From a virus, in the IMG/VR virus record IMGVR_UViG_3300028654_000015, positions 1 to 64,000 of that record: a DNA stretch of 64,000 nt. One strand, given 5' to 3'. The translations under genes were made by a program, and so were the position numbers. Shown one piece after another: positions 50,995 through 58,830 of the stretch (position 1 is the stretch's first letter; the number at the start of each line of letters is the position of its first letter). A model generated the notes under the pieces. It saw nothing but the letters and a program-made list of their open reading frames with translations, ran no database searches and had not been told where the DNA came from.

Positions 50995-51402
50995 ATGGCC
51001 AATGCACTTTATGATCTTGGACGACAAGCATTCCTCGAAGGCTCAATTGCTTGGTTGACTGATTCTATCAAAGCAGTTCTCGTAGATACTACACTCTATA
51101 CTGTAAACCTTGCTACCCATCAATTTTTGAGTAGCATTGCTTCAGGTGCTCGTGTTTCTACTTCTGGTAACTTTACAACCAAAACATCGTCTGCTGGTGT
51201 TGCTGATGCTGATGACGTTACTTTTTCTCTTGTAACTGGTGCACAGGTAGAAGCAATAGTAATCTATAAAGATACTGGTTCTCCTGCTACTTCACCACTT
51301 ATTGCATACATTGATACTGCTACAGGACTTCCTGTAACACCCAATGGTGGTAATATTACAGTTCAATGGGATAATGGTTCAAACAGAATCTTTAAACTCT
51401 AA
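50995..51402 (+). CDS. Conserved phage virion protein (MANALYD type)
   Basis: 135 residues. Start MANALYDLGRQAFLEGSIAWLTDSIKAVLVD and DDVTFSLVTGAQVEAIVIYKDTG...TVQWDNGSNRIFKL are recognisable from a widespread small virion protein of tailed phages, of unknown exact site. Predicted all-beta. It has its own perfect late promoter, which suggests a high copy number, for example head decoration (inference). Confidence 0.75.
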   Translation: MANALYDLGRQAFLEGSIAWLTDSIKAVLVDTTLYTVNLATHQFLSSIASGARVSTSGNFTTKTSSAGVADADDVTFSLVTGAQVEAIVIYKDTGSPATSPLIAYIDTATGLPVTPNGGNITVQWDNGSNRIFKL

Positions 51403-51428
51403 TTGATACTCAAAATATACGGAATTAA

Positions 51429-51779
51429 ATGTCCATAGATGTCCGTAAATTTCTTATTAAAATGCCATATGACGAATTCGATTTAGATTTCGATTTCGGT
51501 GGCCCTTTAACTGAACTTCCACCAGGCACTACTCACATAGTATCTAATACTCTATCTGCAATTAAGTGGCCTAGAACACAGCCAACTAATGCATCAGATG
51601 CAACCAGTGAGATTCTGTTTTCCAATATAGGTGTTATTCTCTCACCAGAGAACACTTCATTAAGAATTCGTATCCAAGGTGGCACAGATGGATATGACTA
51701 TAAGATAACAATAAGAGTAGTATTCGATGACGCATCAAGATTGGAAAATGAGTTCTATATAAGAGTGCGTCAGGAATAA
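51429..51779 (+). CDS. Small beta-sandwich virion protein (fibre/tail adaptor type)
   Basis: 116 residues. N-terminal VRKFLIKMPYDEFDLDFDF, middle SDATSEILFSNIGVILSPENTSLRIRIQGG and end YDYKITIRVVFDDASRLENEFYIRVRQE resemble small phage fibre-adaptor/head-decoration proteins that often pair with the preceding gene's family. 26 bases after that gene. Role inferred from position only. Confidence 0.6.
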   Translation: MSIDVRKFLIKMPYDEFDLDFDFGGPLTELPPGTTHIVSNTLSAIKWPRTQPTNASDATSEILFSNIGVILSPENTSLRIRIQGGTDGYDYKITIRVVFDDASRLENEFYIRVRQE

Positions 51780-51796
51780 GAGAAAAACACAAATAA

Positions 51797-51804
51797 TATA
51801 AATA
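51797..51804 (+). promoter_or_regulatory. Late promoter (perfect TATAAATA) before gp22
   Basis: Exact octamer 34 bases upstream of the gp22 ATG at 51839; a CAGGAG ribosome-binding sequence follows. Confidence 0.75.
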
Positions 51805-51838
51805 TTCGTAGTCAAATATTTGATCAGGAGATTATCCA

Positions 51839-53188
51839 ATGTCAAGCAAGAGAAAGACACTTAAAGAACTGCGTGAAGGTCATGAAGAGAATCTTCCTAC
51901 TCATGCTTCAGATGCAGGAAAAGAGGTTCCAGATTCCCTAAAAGGAAAACTTGGAAAGCGTCCCGCAAAAGCAGAACTTGATGGTATCGCTGTAGCAAAT
52001 GCATCAGCAAAACACGGCAATGCACAAGGTGCACAATTGCCTTCAGAAGAAGATCTAGAAAAAGAAAGAGAAGCAATCCCACATGCTGAATTAGTAAAGA
52101 CTGATGCTAAAAGAGGCAAATCTCCTATTCATGAAGCAGAATATCTTGATCGTGATAAAGATCTTTTGTTCAAGGAAAATGAAGATAATCCAGATATGGC
52201 TGACACAGGAAAACTTCATAGTGAAGCACCACATCATGATGCAAATTTACCAACTCATGCTAGTGCTGCGAGTTCAGAAGTTCCAGATTCTATGAAAGGA
52301 AAACTTGGTGATCGTAAACCTGCTCTTGAGCATGATATGAGCGATATGGATGATAAAAAAGATGAGATGAACGAAGGAATGGATTCCGAAAAAGAAGAAA
52401 TGGAAGACGAAAAAGATAGTGAAAAGAAAGAGAAAGAAGTAGATAAAAAAGAGATGAATGAACATCTTGCTGCTCTTACTCGTGGAGAAATTCTTCCTGA
52501 AGAATTCAAAACAAAAGCACAAACTCTTTTCGAGGCAGCAGTTCATGCTTCAGTAAAACGAAGAAGTGATGTTCAAAAGAAAAAGTTAAATGATAAGTAC
52601 AAGAAAGCAGTTGCTTCTAAAAATAAAGAAATAACTGAAGCACTTGTAGAAAAAGTTGATGCATACCTCGACTACATTGTAGAAGAGTGGATGGAAGAAA
52701 ATAAAGTTGCAGTTGAGTCTGGTTTAAAAACAGAAATTGTTGAGAAATTCATTGGTGGTCTAAAAGGACTATTTGAATCTCATTATATTGAAATTCCAGA
52801 AACAAAAGAAGATCTTCTTGAAGTAGAACTAAAAAAGAGTGCAGAACTAGAAAAATCACTCAATGAAGAAATTGAAAGAGGAATTGCTTCAAAGAAGAAA
52901 ATCGATTCTTTTGAAAAGAATGCAGTTGTGCGTTCTATTTCTGAAGATTTGAGTGATGTCCAAGTATCAAAGTTACAAAAACTTTGTGAAGGAATCTCTT
53001 TTGAAAGTGCTGAACATTTTGCTCAGAAGGCAAAAACCATTAAAAATCATTATTTCCCTAAACCAACAACCAAGAATGCAGAGGCAACTAATTCTGGATT
53101 GGTAGAAGGATCTGATGTTGGAAATGAAGCAAGTGCGCCAGAGATGGTTGCGTTGGCTGAAGCAATGTCAAAAATCGTGAAAAGATAA
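51839..53188 (+). CDS. gp22: Prohead core scaffold gp22
   Basis: 449 residues, T4 gp22 269. Highly charged, with central acidic run (residues about 166-206, DDKKDEMNEGMDSEKEEMED) and long helices. Conserved LTRGEILPEEFKTKAQTLFEAAVHA matches the scaffold core; LFE and others are candidate gp21 cut sites. Residues 15-41 and 132-158 are duplicates (LPTHAS...VPDS-KGKLG). Gp22 scaffolds the prohead and is degraded to peptides. Located directly before gp23. Confidence 0.88.
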   Translation: MSSKRKTLKELREGHEENLPTHASDAGKEVPDSLKGKLGKRPAKAELDGIAVANASAKHGNAQGAQLPSEEDLEKEREAIPHAELVKTDAKRGKSPIHEAEYLDRDKDLLFKENEDNPDMADTGKLHSEAPHHDANLPTHASAASSEVPDSMKGKLGDRKPALEHDMSDMDDKKDEMNEGMDSEKEEMEDEKDSEKKEKEVDKKEMNEHLAALTRGEILPEEFKTKAQTLFEAAVHASVKRRSDVQKKKLNDKYKKAVASKNKEITEALVEKVDAYLDYIVEEWMEENKVAVESGLKTEIVEKFIGGLKGLFESHYIEIPETKEDLLEVELKKSAELEKSLNEEIERGIASKKKIDSFEKNAVVRSISEDLSDVQVSKLQKLCEGISFESAEHFAQKAKTIKNHYFPKPTTKNAEATNSGLVEGSDVGNEASAPEMVALAEAMSKIVKR

Positions 53189-53193
53189 GTAAA

Positions 53194-53201
53194 TATAAAT
53201 A
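53194..53201 (+). promoter_or_regulatory. Late promoter (perfect TATAAATA) before gp23
   Basis: Exact octamer 33 bases upstream of the gp23 ATG at 53235, with AAGGAG as ribosome-binding site; expected to be the strongest late promoter. Confidence 0.8.
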
Positions 53202-53234
53202 ATTTAGTTAGTTTAATTACTAAGGAGTCAAACA

Positions 53235-54542
53235 ATGTATCTTTCTGAAGACCTTCAAAAGAAATGGGAATCGGTGCTAGAGCATCAGGATCTTCCCAAA
53301 TTAAATTCACATAAGAAAGCAGTTCTTTCGGTTCTTCTTGAGAACCAAGAAAGAGAAACTCGCAACGATGGAACAACCCGTTCTGGACTTCTCCAAGAAA
53401 GTTCGCCAGCAAATGCTAGTGCAGGGTTTCCAAATAACAACGCAAATCTAAAAGGTTATGATCCAGTTTTGATCTCTTTGATCAGACGTGCTCTTCCTAA
53501 CCTAATCGCATTTGACGTGTGTGGCGTTCAGCCAATGAAGGCTCCCACGGGATTGATTTTTGCAATGAAGTCACGTTATACCTCACAAGGTGGAAACGAA
53601 GCATTATTCTTCGAAGCAGACAGTTCTTTCTCTGGTAATCTTCAAGATGCTAACTCATCTCCTCTTGATCCATTTGGTCCTCCTACACCAGGTCGTCCTC
53701 TCACCACATCTGATGGTGAAGCATTGGGTGACGGTACTGCAACCTCTACCAAGCCTGCTCAATTCCCAGAAATGGCGTTCAGCATTGACAAGGTAACAGT
53801 TGAAGCAAAGACTCGTGCTCTTAAAGCAGAGTACACAATGGAAATCGCGCAAGATCTTAAAGCAGTACACGGACTTGATGCTGAAGCAGAACTTGCGAAT
53901 ATTCTTTCAGCAGAAATTCTTGCTGAAATCAACCGAGAAATTATCCGTACTATTTACAACAACGCAGTACTTGGTGCACAGAATGATGTTGCAACCCCTG
54001 GTACTTTTGACCTTGATGTAGATTCAAACGGACGTTGGTCAGTTGAAAAGTACAAAGGTTTGATGGTTCAGATCGAAAGAGATGCTAACGCAATTGCGAA
54101 AGCAACTCGTAGAGGTCGTGGTAACTTCCTGATTTGCGATTCTGATACTGCTTCTGCTCTTTCAGTTGCAGGTCTTCTCGACATCGGAAGTGCTCTCAAA
54201 GATAATCTAAATGTTGATGATACTGGTAACACTTTTGTCGGTGTTCTTAACGGACGTTTCAAAGTGTTTATCGATCCATATGCAGTACTTGGTAGCAACT
54301 TCTATGTTTGCGGATTCAAGGGTGCAAATCAATACGATGCTGGTCTCTTTTACTGCCCTTACGTACCTCTTCAGATGGTTCGTGCTGTTGGTGAAGAAAC
54401 TTTCCAACCTAAAATTGGATTCAAGACTCGTTATGGTATCGTAACTAACCCATTTGGTAATGCAAATGGTAACTCAGACGGTTCTCTTGCACAAAGAGCA
54501 AACGTCTATTATCGTGCCGTGAAAGTACTTCATTTACTTTAG
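53235..54542 (+). CDS. gp23: Major capsid protein gp23
   Basis: 435 residues, T4 gp23 521 (including its 65-residue propeptide). RRALPNLIAFDVCGVQPM (84-101) is the universal gp23 signature; MEIAQDLKAVHGLDAEAELANIL (202-224) and MVRAVGEETFQPKIGFKTRYGIVTNPF also match. SGLLQESSPANA gives a candidate gp21 cleavage site after E55. HK97 fold, hexamers of the capsid. Codons such as CTT, CGT and AAC are preferred, unlike neighbouring small genes. Ends with TAG and a strong terminator. No gp24 vertex gene follows. Confidence 0.97.
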   Translation: MYLSEDLQKKWESVLEHQDLPKLNSHKKAVLSVLLENQERETRNDGTTRSGLLQESSPANASAGFPNNNANLKGYDPVLISLIRRALPNLIAFDVCGVQPMKAPTGLIFAMKSRYTSQGGNEALFFEADSSFSGNLQDANSSPLDPFGPPTPGRPLTTSDGEALGDGTATSTKPAQFPEMAFSIDKVTVEAKTRALKAEYTMEIAQDLKAVHGLDAEAELANILSAEILAEINREIIRTIYNNAVLGAQNDVATPGTFDLDVDSNGRWSVEKYKGLMVQIERDANAIAKATRRGRGNFLICDSDTASALSVAGLLDIGSALKDNLNVDDTGNTFVGVLNGRFKVFIDPYAVLGSNFYVCGFKGANQYDAGLFYCPYVPLQMVRAVGEETFQPKIGFKTRYGIVTNPFGNANGNSDGSLAQRANVYYRAVKVLHLL

Positions 54543-54573
54543 AAGTAATTTCAATAACTTAGAAATAAGTTTT

Positions 54574-54601
54574 AAAAATGGGTCCTTCGGGACCCATTTT
54601 T
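54574..54601 (+). terminator. Rho-independent terminator after gp23
   Basis: Stem AAAAATGGGTCC / GGACCCATTTTT with a TTCG tetraloop, 12 bp, ending in T's. It closes the late morphogenesis block. The ATG inside it (54578) is not a gene start. Confidence 0.92.
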
Positions 54602-54611
54602 ATTGGTTCTA

Positions 54612-54640
54612 TTGACGGAAAGAAAAACTTGTGTTATTCT
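54612..54640 (+). promoter_or_regulatory. Sigma70-type promoter before homing endonuclease gene
   Basis: TTGACG (54612-54617), 17 bases, TATTCT (54635-54640). The predicted start is 54647, the ATG itself, as at 5736 and 63241. It gives the endonuclease early expression independent of the late gp23 transcript. Confidence 0.5.
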
Positions 54641-54646
54641 AATAAC

Positions 54647-56002
54647 ATGAGAAAACCCAAACAATATTATAATTCTATCACTAAAAAGATGATAGAAAAT
54701 GATGTGGAAAATAATCTATCTCAATATGAGATTGCCAATAAGTATGGCATTACTAGACAATTTGTTAGAGATTTGTTTCATAAATTTGGAATTACAATAT
54801 CAAATAGAAGAACACAACCACCAATAGATAAAGATATTCTAATAAAAGAAAATCATAAAAATCTATTAACCTTAAAACAAATTTCAGCAAAATATAATAG
54901 AACATATAAATCTATAAAGGATATGTTTAAGAAATATAACATATCACCCAAGAATAATGTAATTCATAAAAATATTATAAAAAGAGAAGAAATATTAAAT
55001 TCGATAGAACTAAATCAATTATATGGAAAATTAACAAAAATAGAAGTACAAAAACAATTAAATATTGGACAAAAATATTTGGATGAAGCACTAAAAGAAA
55101 AAAATATAGAGAGGAAATTCTTTAATAGATCTTCACAAGAAAAAGAACTTGAGGCACATTTGAAAGCAGTAATGCCAAATGAAACTATATTATCAAATGT
55201 TAAAAACATAATTTCAAAAGAAATAGATATATTTGTTCCTAATAAAAATGTTGGTATAGAATTGCATGGGTTATATTGGCATAATCCTATAGTAAAAAAT
55301 ATTGGTAAGAAATATCATTACGATAAAGCCACAGAAGCACACCATAAAGATATACTATTGCTTCAGTTCTTTGAAGACGAATGGATATTAAAGAAAGAAA
55401 TATGCAAATCTATTATATTAACAAATCTTGGAATATACCAAAAATTGTATGCGAGAAAATGTAGTATTAAAATAATCACAAACCAAGAAACGAAAGAATT
55501 TTGTGAACATAACCATCTTCAAGGTCACACAAATGCTAGTGTTTGTCTTGGATTATATTATAATACAACCTTAGTTTCTATAATGTCTTTTGGACGACCA
55601 AGATTTCATAAATCGGCACCAAAAGATCAATGGGAATTATTGCGATTTTGTTCTATATTGAACACCAAAGTTATTGGTGGTGCATCTAAATTATTTTCTT
55701 ATTTTATTAATAATTTTAAACCGAAGCATATATATTCATATTCAGATAGAAGAATATCAAAAGGAGATTTATATACGAAACTAAATTTCAAATTAGAAAA
55801 GATAACAGAACCGAATTATAGTTATATTGTAGGCAAACAAAGATCAAATAGAATGAATTGGCAAAAAAACAAATTGAAAACTAAATTAAAAATATTCGAT
55901 CCAAACTTAACAGAAATCGAAAATATGGTTCTTAACAAGTACTTTCCAATATACGATGCAGGAAATATATTATGGTCATGGTCAAATGAAAATAAATCTT
56001 AA
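54647..56002 (+). CDS. Free-standing homing endonuclease, Vsr-like (EDxHD superfamily)
   Basis: 451 residues from ATG 54647; a longer frame starting at 54578 would begin inside the gp23 terminator. Two helix-turn-helix-like repeats lead (about 22-43 and 72-95), then a nuclease core: KEIDIFVP (191-198), GIELHGLYWH (203-212), AHHKD and FEDEW (242-246), as in Vsr-like homing enzymes (I-Bth0305I/ Hef type). Mobile genes like this spread by cutting allelic sites, commonly next to gp23. It overlaps the RNA ligase gene by 17 bases. Codon use is very A-rich, unlike gp23. Confidence 0.8.
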   Translation: MRKPKQYYNSITKKMIENDVENNLSQYEIANKYGITRQFVRDLFHKFGITISNRRTQPPIDKDILIKENHKNLLTLKQISAKYNRTYKSIKDMFKKYNISPKNNVIHKNIIKREEILNSIELNQLYGKLTKIEVQKQLNIGQKYLDEALKEKNIERKFFNRSSQEKELEAHLKAVMPNETILSNVKNIISKEIDIFVPNKNVGIELHGLYWHNPIVKNIGKKYHYDKATEAHHKDILLLQFFEDEWILKKEICKSIILTNLGIYQKLYARKCSIKIITNQETKEFCEHNHLQGHTNASVCLGLYYNTTLVSIMSFGRPRFHKSAPKDQWELLRFCSILNTKVIGGASKLFSYFINNFKPKHIYSYSDRRISKGDLYTKLNFKLEKITEPNYSYIVGKQRSNRMNWQKNKLKTKLKIFDPNLTEIENMVLNKYFPIYDAGNILWSWSNENKS

Positions 56003-57074
56003 TACACTAGACCCTCTAAACTTTCGAATAACTAAACATATAATTGCTAATGAAGAGTGTACATTTGTTACTCCTCTATCCATAATGGCCGACTGGACTG
56101 CCCACAACTTACATCTAAGATCTTCTATCTGGAATTCACAAGGTGAATTAATTTCTGCGAGTTACCCAAAGTTTTTTAATCTAGAAGAAAAACCAAATAT
56201 TACACCATTTGACGGAAATTTAACTAATTGTTCTATCGTAGACAAAGTAGATGGATCTGCCCTAATATTTTCTAGATACAAGGGGCAACAAATACTTCGC
56301 ACTAGAGGTAATATCGATGCATATAATATGCCCAATGGTGATGATTTAATATATTTTGAACAATATATTTTACCCAAAATTCCAAAAGATGATACACTAA
56401 ATGCTTCTTATATTTTTGAATGGACCTCTCCAAGAAATAGAATTGTGGTAGATTATGGCAATCAACCAAGATTTCAATTGACTAATATAATATCTCATAC
56501 AGACTATTCACTAACATCACAGAATGAATTGGATACATTAGCATTCGAAAGAAAATACGATAGACCAATGAGAATTAGATTCGAATGTAATAGTATAGAA
56601 TTGTTAATTAACGATATTAAAGGATGGAAAAATAGTGAAGGTATTTGTTTATATTACAATAATGATCAAAATATAAGAAAAATCAAATCAACATGGTATT
56701 TAAAATGTCATGCAATGAAATCTCAATGTAATATGAAAACCATGCTAGAATTATATGATGTATATGAAAGACCAGATAAGAAAACATTCCATGAAAGATT
56801 TGATAAAGAGTTTGATTTTGAAATCTCTACTATAGCAAAACCTTTGATTAATCAACTATATGAAGCAGAGACAAAAACCAAAGAATCGAGAAATGAAGTA
56901 ATTCAGTTTACTATAGAAAATTCTAGTTTAAACGATAAAGACTTTGCTATGTTGGTGAATAAGAAATACCAACTAGAAAACTATACAAAGCCATTAGCAT
57001 TCGCATTAAGAAAAAAGAAATCAATAGATCTTATTGTACTAAACATGATGAAACATGAATTATCTACAATATAA
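55986..57074 (+). CDS. rnlA: RNA ligase, Rnl1-like (T4 gp63 family)
   Basis: 362 residues from ATG 55986 (ATG 55956 is an alternative inside the endonuclease gene); T4 Rnl1 is 374. Motif I KVDGS with adenylated Lys87, preceded by FNLEEKP, later a FEWTSPRNRIVVDY motif IIIa/IV region and EGICLYYNN...IKSTWYLK motif V, which supplies the second Lys. It repairs tRNA cut by host anticodon nucleases such as PrrC in T4. A polynucleotide kinase partner is not in this window. Confidence 0.88.
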   Translation: MKINLNTLDPLNFRITKHIIANEECTFVTPLSIMADWTAHNLHLRSSIWNSQGELISASYPKFFNLEEKPNITPFDGNLTNCSIVDKVDGSALIFSRYKGQQILRTRGNIDAYNMPNGDDLIYFEQYILPKIPKDDTLNASYIFEWTSPRNRIVVDYGNQPRFQLTNIISHTDYSLTSQNELDTLAFERKYDRPMRIRFECNSIELLINDIKGWKNSEGICLYYNNDQNIRKIKSTWYLKCHAMKSQCNMKTMLELYDVYERPDKKTFHERFDKEFDFEISTIAKPLINQLYEAETKTKESRNEVIQFTIENSSLNDKDFAMLVNKKYQLENYTKPLAFALRKKKSIDLIVLNMMKHELSTI

Positions 57075-57309
57075 AGAAGATAATAAAAACATAAATTTAC
57101 TAACCAATGAAGTTAAGAGTCTTTTAAAACTTTATAGACCAGATCTAGATTCTGGCCAAATAGTATGGCATTTAATATCTGGACTTATAACTGGTTATAT
57201 AGTCAATGATGAATATATCGTATTTACTAGAATCTCTAAAGATCTAGGGTTTAGTAATGTAGAACACTTAAAGAGAGCCCTACAGCCAAATTTTACTTGG
57301 AAACCATAA
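57055..57309 (+). CDS. Hypothetical protein overlapping the RNA ligase gene
   Basis: 84 residues; ATG 57055 overlaps the RNA ligase end by 20 bases. Helical with VWHLISGLITGYIVNDEYIVFTRISKDLGFSNVEHLKRAL, perhaps a small helix-turn-helix-like fold. A CATAAATA box at 57305-57312 overlaps its stop, but is only seven bases from the next ATG and is doubtful as a promoter. Function unknown. Confidence 0.65.
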   Translation: MNYLQYKEDNKNINLLTNEVKSLLKLYRPDLDSGQIVWHLISGLITGYIVNDEYIVFTRISKDLGFSNVEHLKRALQPNFTWKP

Positions 57310-57318
57310 ATACTATGC

Positions 57319-57873
57319 ATGGTAGATATAAGAGCATTTTCTTCACCTTTAAAGTATCAAGTTTCGATTACAAGATGTCCAAATACGACATTTTTCGTAC
57401 AATCGGTGACTCTGCCCGGTCTCACAATAGGTACTGCAACGGCTGGCACCCCCTTCAGTAAACTATTCTTTCAAGGAGACCACTTAACCTGGGGTACCTT
57501 CGATCTAACCTTCAAATTAGATGCAGAATGGAGTAATTGGTATGAAATTCAAAATTGGATAATAGGTCAAGGGTTTCCACGTAATTTTGGTGAATACCAA
57601 GCATTGAAGTCCGGAACCGATAAAAATCTTGATAATGGACCATTAGTACCGCCTAAAAAACAACAATTGAAAAGAAAAGATGGCGATATTTACTCTCAAA
57701 TTATATTAGAGATATTAACAAGTAAGAACAATCCAATTGTTGAATTCCAATTTAAAGATGCATTTCCAGTTGCGCTAAGTCCCTTGGAACTAGATTCTAC
57801 TAAAGAAGATGTTGAATTTTTAACTGCTTCTGTTACATTTAAGTATACGTACTACACAGTTATACGTCCTTAA
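57319..57873 (+). CDS. Tail tube protein paralogue (gp19 family)
   Basis: 184 residues. SSPLKYQVSITRCPNTTFFVQSVTLPGLTIG at the start and DHLTWGTFDLTFKLDAEWSNWYEIQNWIIGQGFPRNFGEYQ parallel the gp19 pattern (compare gp19 SIPVTTVAAIEVP and WTITIFNDEDF). Overall identity to the gp19 at 43462 is low. It may be a minor tube or tube-initiation component, as T4 gp54 is, or a second tube protein. It lies outside the late block with no ribosome-binding site. Confidence 0.8.
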   Translation: MVDIRAFSSPLKYQVSITRCPNTTFFVQSVTLPGLTIGTATAGTPFSKLFFQGDHLTWGTFDLTFKLDAEWSNWYEIQNWIIGQGFPRNFGEYQALKSGTDKNLDNGPLVPPKKQQLKRKDGDIYSQIILEILTSKNNPIVEFQFKDAFPVALSPLELDSTKEDVEFLTASVTFKYTYYTVIRP

Positions 57874-57886
57874 TAGTAATTTCATT

Positions 57887-58066
57887 ATGAATGAATACGA
57901 ATATAGAGACCAGCATCATCCGTGGTGCAATAAACAAACGGGACCTATTGAAGAATGTCATTTTTGTTCGAAAAAAGGTAAAGACTTCTTTGGAAAATAT
58001 CCATTAGAAGAAGATGGTGATATAGATGTTCACAAATATTTTACTGATGTAATAGAACGTAAATAA
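57887..58066 (+). CDS. 59-residue protein with Cys/His cluster
   Basis: Short ORF ATG 57887 to TAA 58064-58066. The order HHPWC...ECHFC (residues 10-27) gives a Cys/His cluster, presumably a zinc-binding site, followed by an acidic tail. It sits between the tube paralogue and the HExxH protein with a three-base gap to the next gene. Function unknown. Confidence 0.6.
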   Translation: MNEYEYRDQHHPWCNKQTGPIEECHFCSKKGKDFFGKYPLEEDGDIDVHKYFTDVIERK

Positions 58067-58068
58067 CT

Positions 58069-58407
58069 ATGGCAAAGAAAATAATTAGACCTAAGAAAAT
58101 AAAAATCAATGAAAGCGAATACAAGATAGTATCTCGTTCTAAATCTTGGGAACGCAAACATAAAGCACTTGGTCAAATTCATTATGATAAGCATCTCATA
58201 GAACTATTCAAAAATCAACCATCAGATGAACTAATTGATAGCACCATACATGAAATCATGCATGGTATTATCAAAGAACATGAAGTCAAATTAGATGGTA
58301 GAAAAGAAGAAGCATTAGTAACAGGTCTAGCAAATGGGCTTACACAAGTTTTTAGAGACAATCCAAATCTTCTTATTTGGTTCTATAACAAGATTCAAAA
58401 GCCATAA
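58069..58407 (+). CDS. Predicted small metallopeptidase (HExxH)
   Basis: 112 residues, basic N-terminus. HEIMH (61-65) is a zinc metallopeptidase motif, with EEALVTGLANGL (80-91) on the following helix, whose Glu supplies the third ligand, as in small ImmA/SprT-like phage peptidases. Strands before it fit a minimal zincin. It may cut a host or phage regulator; the substrate is unknown. It is in the early small-gene cluster. Confidence 0.7.
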   Translation: MAKKIIRPKKIKINESEYKIVSRSKSWERKHKALGQIHYDKHLIELFKNQPSDELIDSTIHEIMHGIIKEHEVKLDGRKEEALVTGLANGLTQVFRDNPNLLIWFYNKIQKP

Positions 58408-58410
58408 GAT

Positions 58411-58647
58411 ATGAAGGTTCCAAATTGGTTAATGACCATCAAAGAAGGTGATGAGTTAATTTTGTATTTTCCCTATACAGGGGATCTAGTTAATGCTAAA
58501 GTATTAACCAAACAAGATCACATGAATGGATTTTGTGCGAAATATAAAATAAAAGACTTAAATTTTAGTAAATGGTTGTTCTATGCAGATTATGCAAATG
58601 ATGATGCAAATTCTATGAAGTGGTTAGCATATGAAGTCTCAAAATGA
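58411..58647 (+). CDS. Hypothetical protein
   Basis: 78 residues with strands at the start (GDELILYFPYTGDLVNAKVLTKQ, barrel-like) and aromatic C-terminus. Overlaps the next gene by 17 bases; its TGA is within it. Function unknown. Confidence 0.65.
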   Translation: MKVPNWLMTIKEGDELILYFPYTGDLVNAKVLTKQDHMNGFCAKYKIKDLNFSKWLFYADYANDDANSMKWLAYEVSK

Positions 58648-58828
58648 AAAAATGATTGCATGGAATCCTAAAACTGTCATAGGAATGGGAGATAAATGTA
58701 GAGTGCTAGATGGTACATTTACTGGCATTCTTAATGATCGTTTAATAGTTTTTGTTGACCCATATACACTTAGAGATGAAACTATAGAAGAATCTAGAAA
58801 AAGATTGGTAAATCATAATGAAGATTAA
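58631..58828 (+). CDS. Hypothetical small beta-barrel-like protein
   Basis: 65 residues (alternative ATG at 58652). MGDKCRVLDGTFTGILNDRLIVFVDPYTLRDETIEESRKR is a KOW/SH3-like barrel pattern with a C-terminal helix. Function unknown. Two bases separate it from the SLOG gene. Confidence 0.6.
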   Translation: MKSQNEKMIAWNPKTVIGMGDKCRVLDGTFTGILNDRLIVFVDPYTLRDETIEESRKRLVNHNED

Positions 58829-58830
58829 AC

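Noticed and set aside
54578-54646. Longer start of the homing endonuclease
   Set aside because: These codons are the gp23 terminator hairpin and the promoter; the ATG at 54647 is the sensible start.
54543-57074. gp24 capsid vertex gene after gp23
   Set aside because: The usual place is taken by the homing endonuclease and RNA ligase; nothing resembling a second capsid protein is present apart from the short 59349 piece.
57305-57312. CATAAATA as a late promoter for the second tube gene
   Set aside because: It is seven bases before the ATG, so the transcript would have almost no leader; listed only as a remark.
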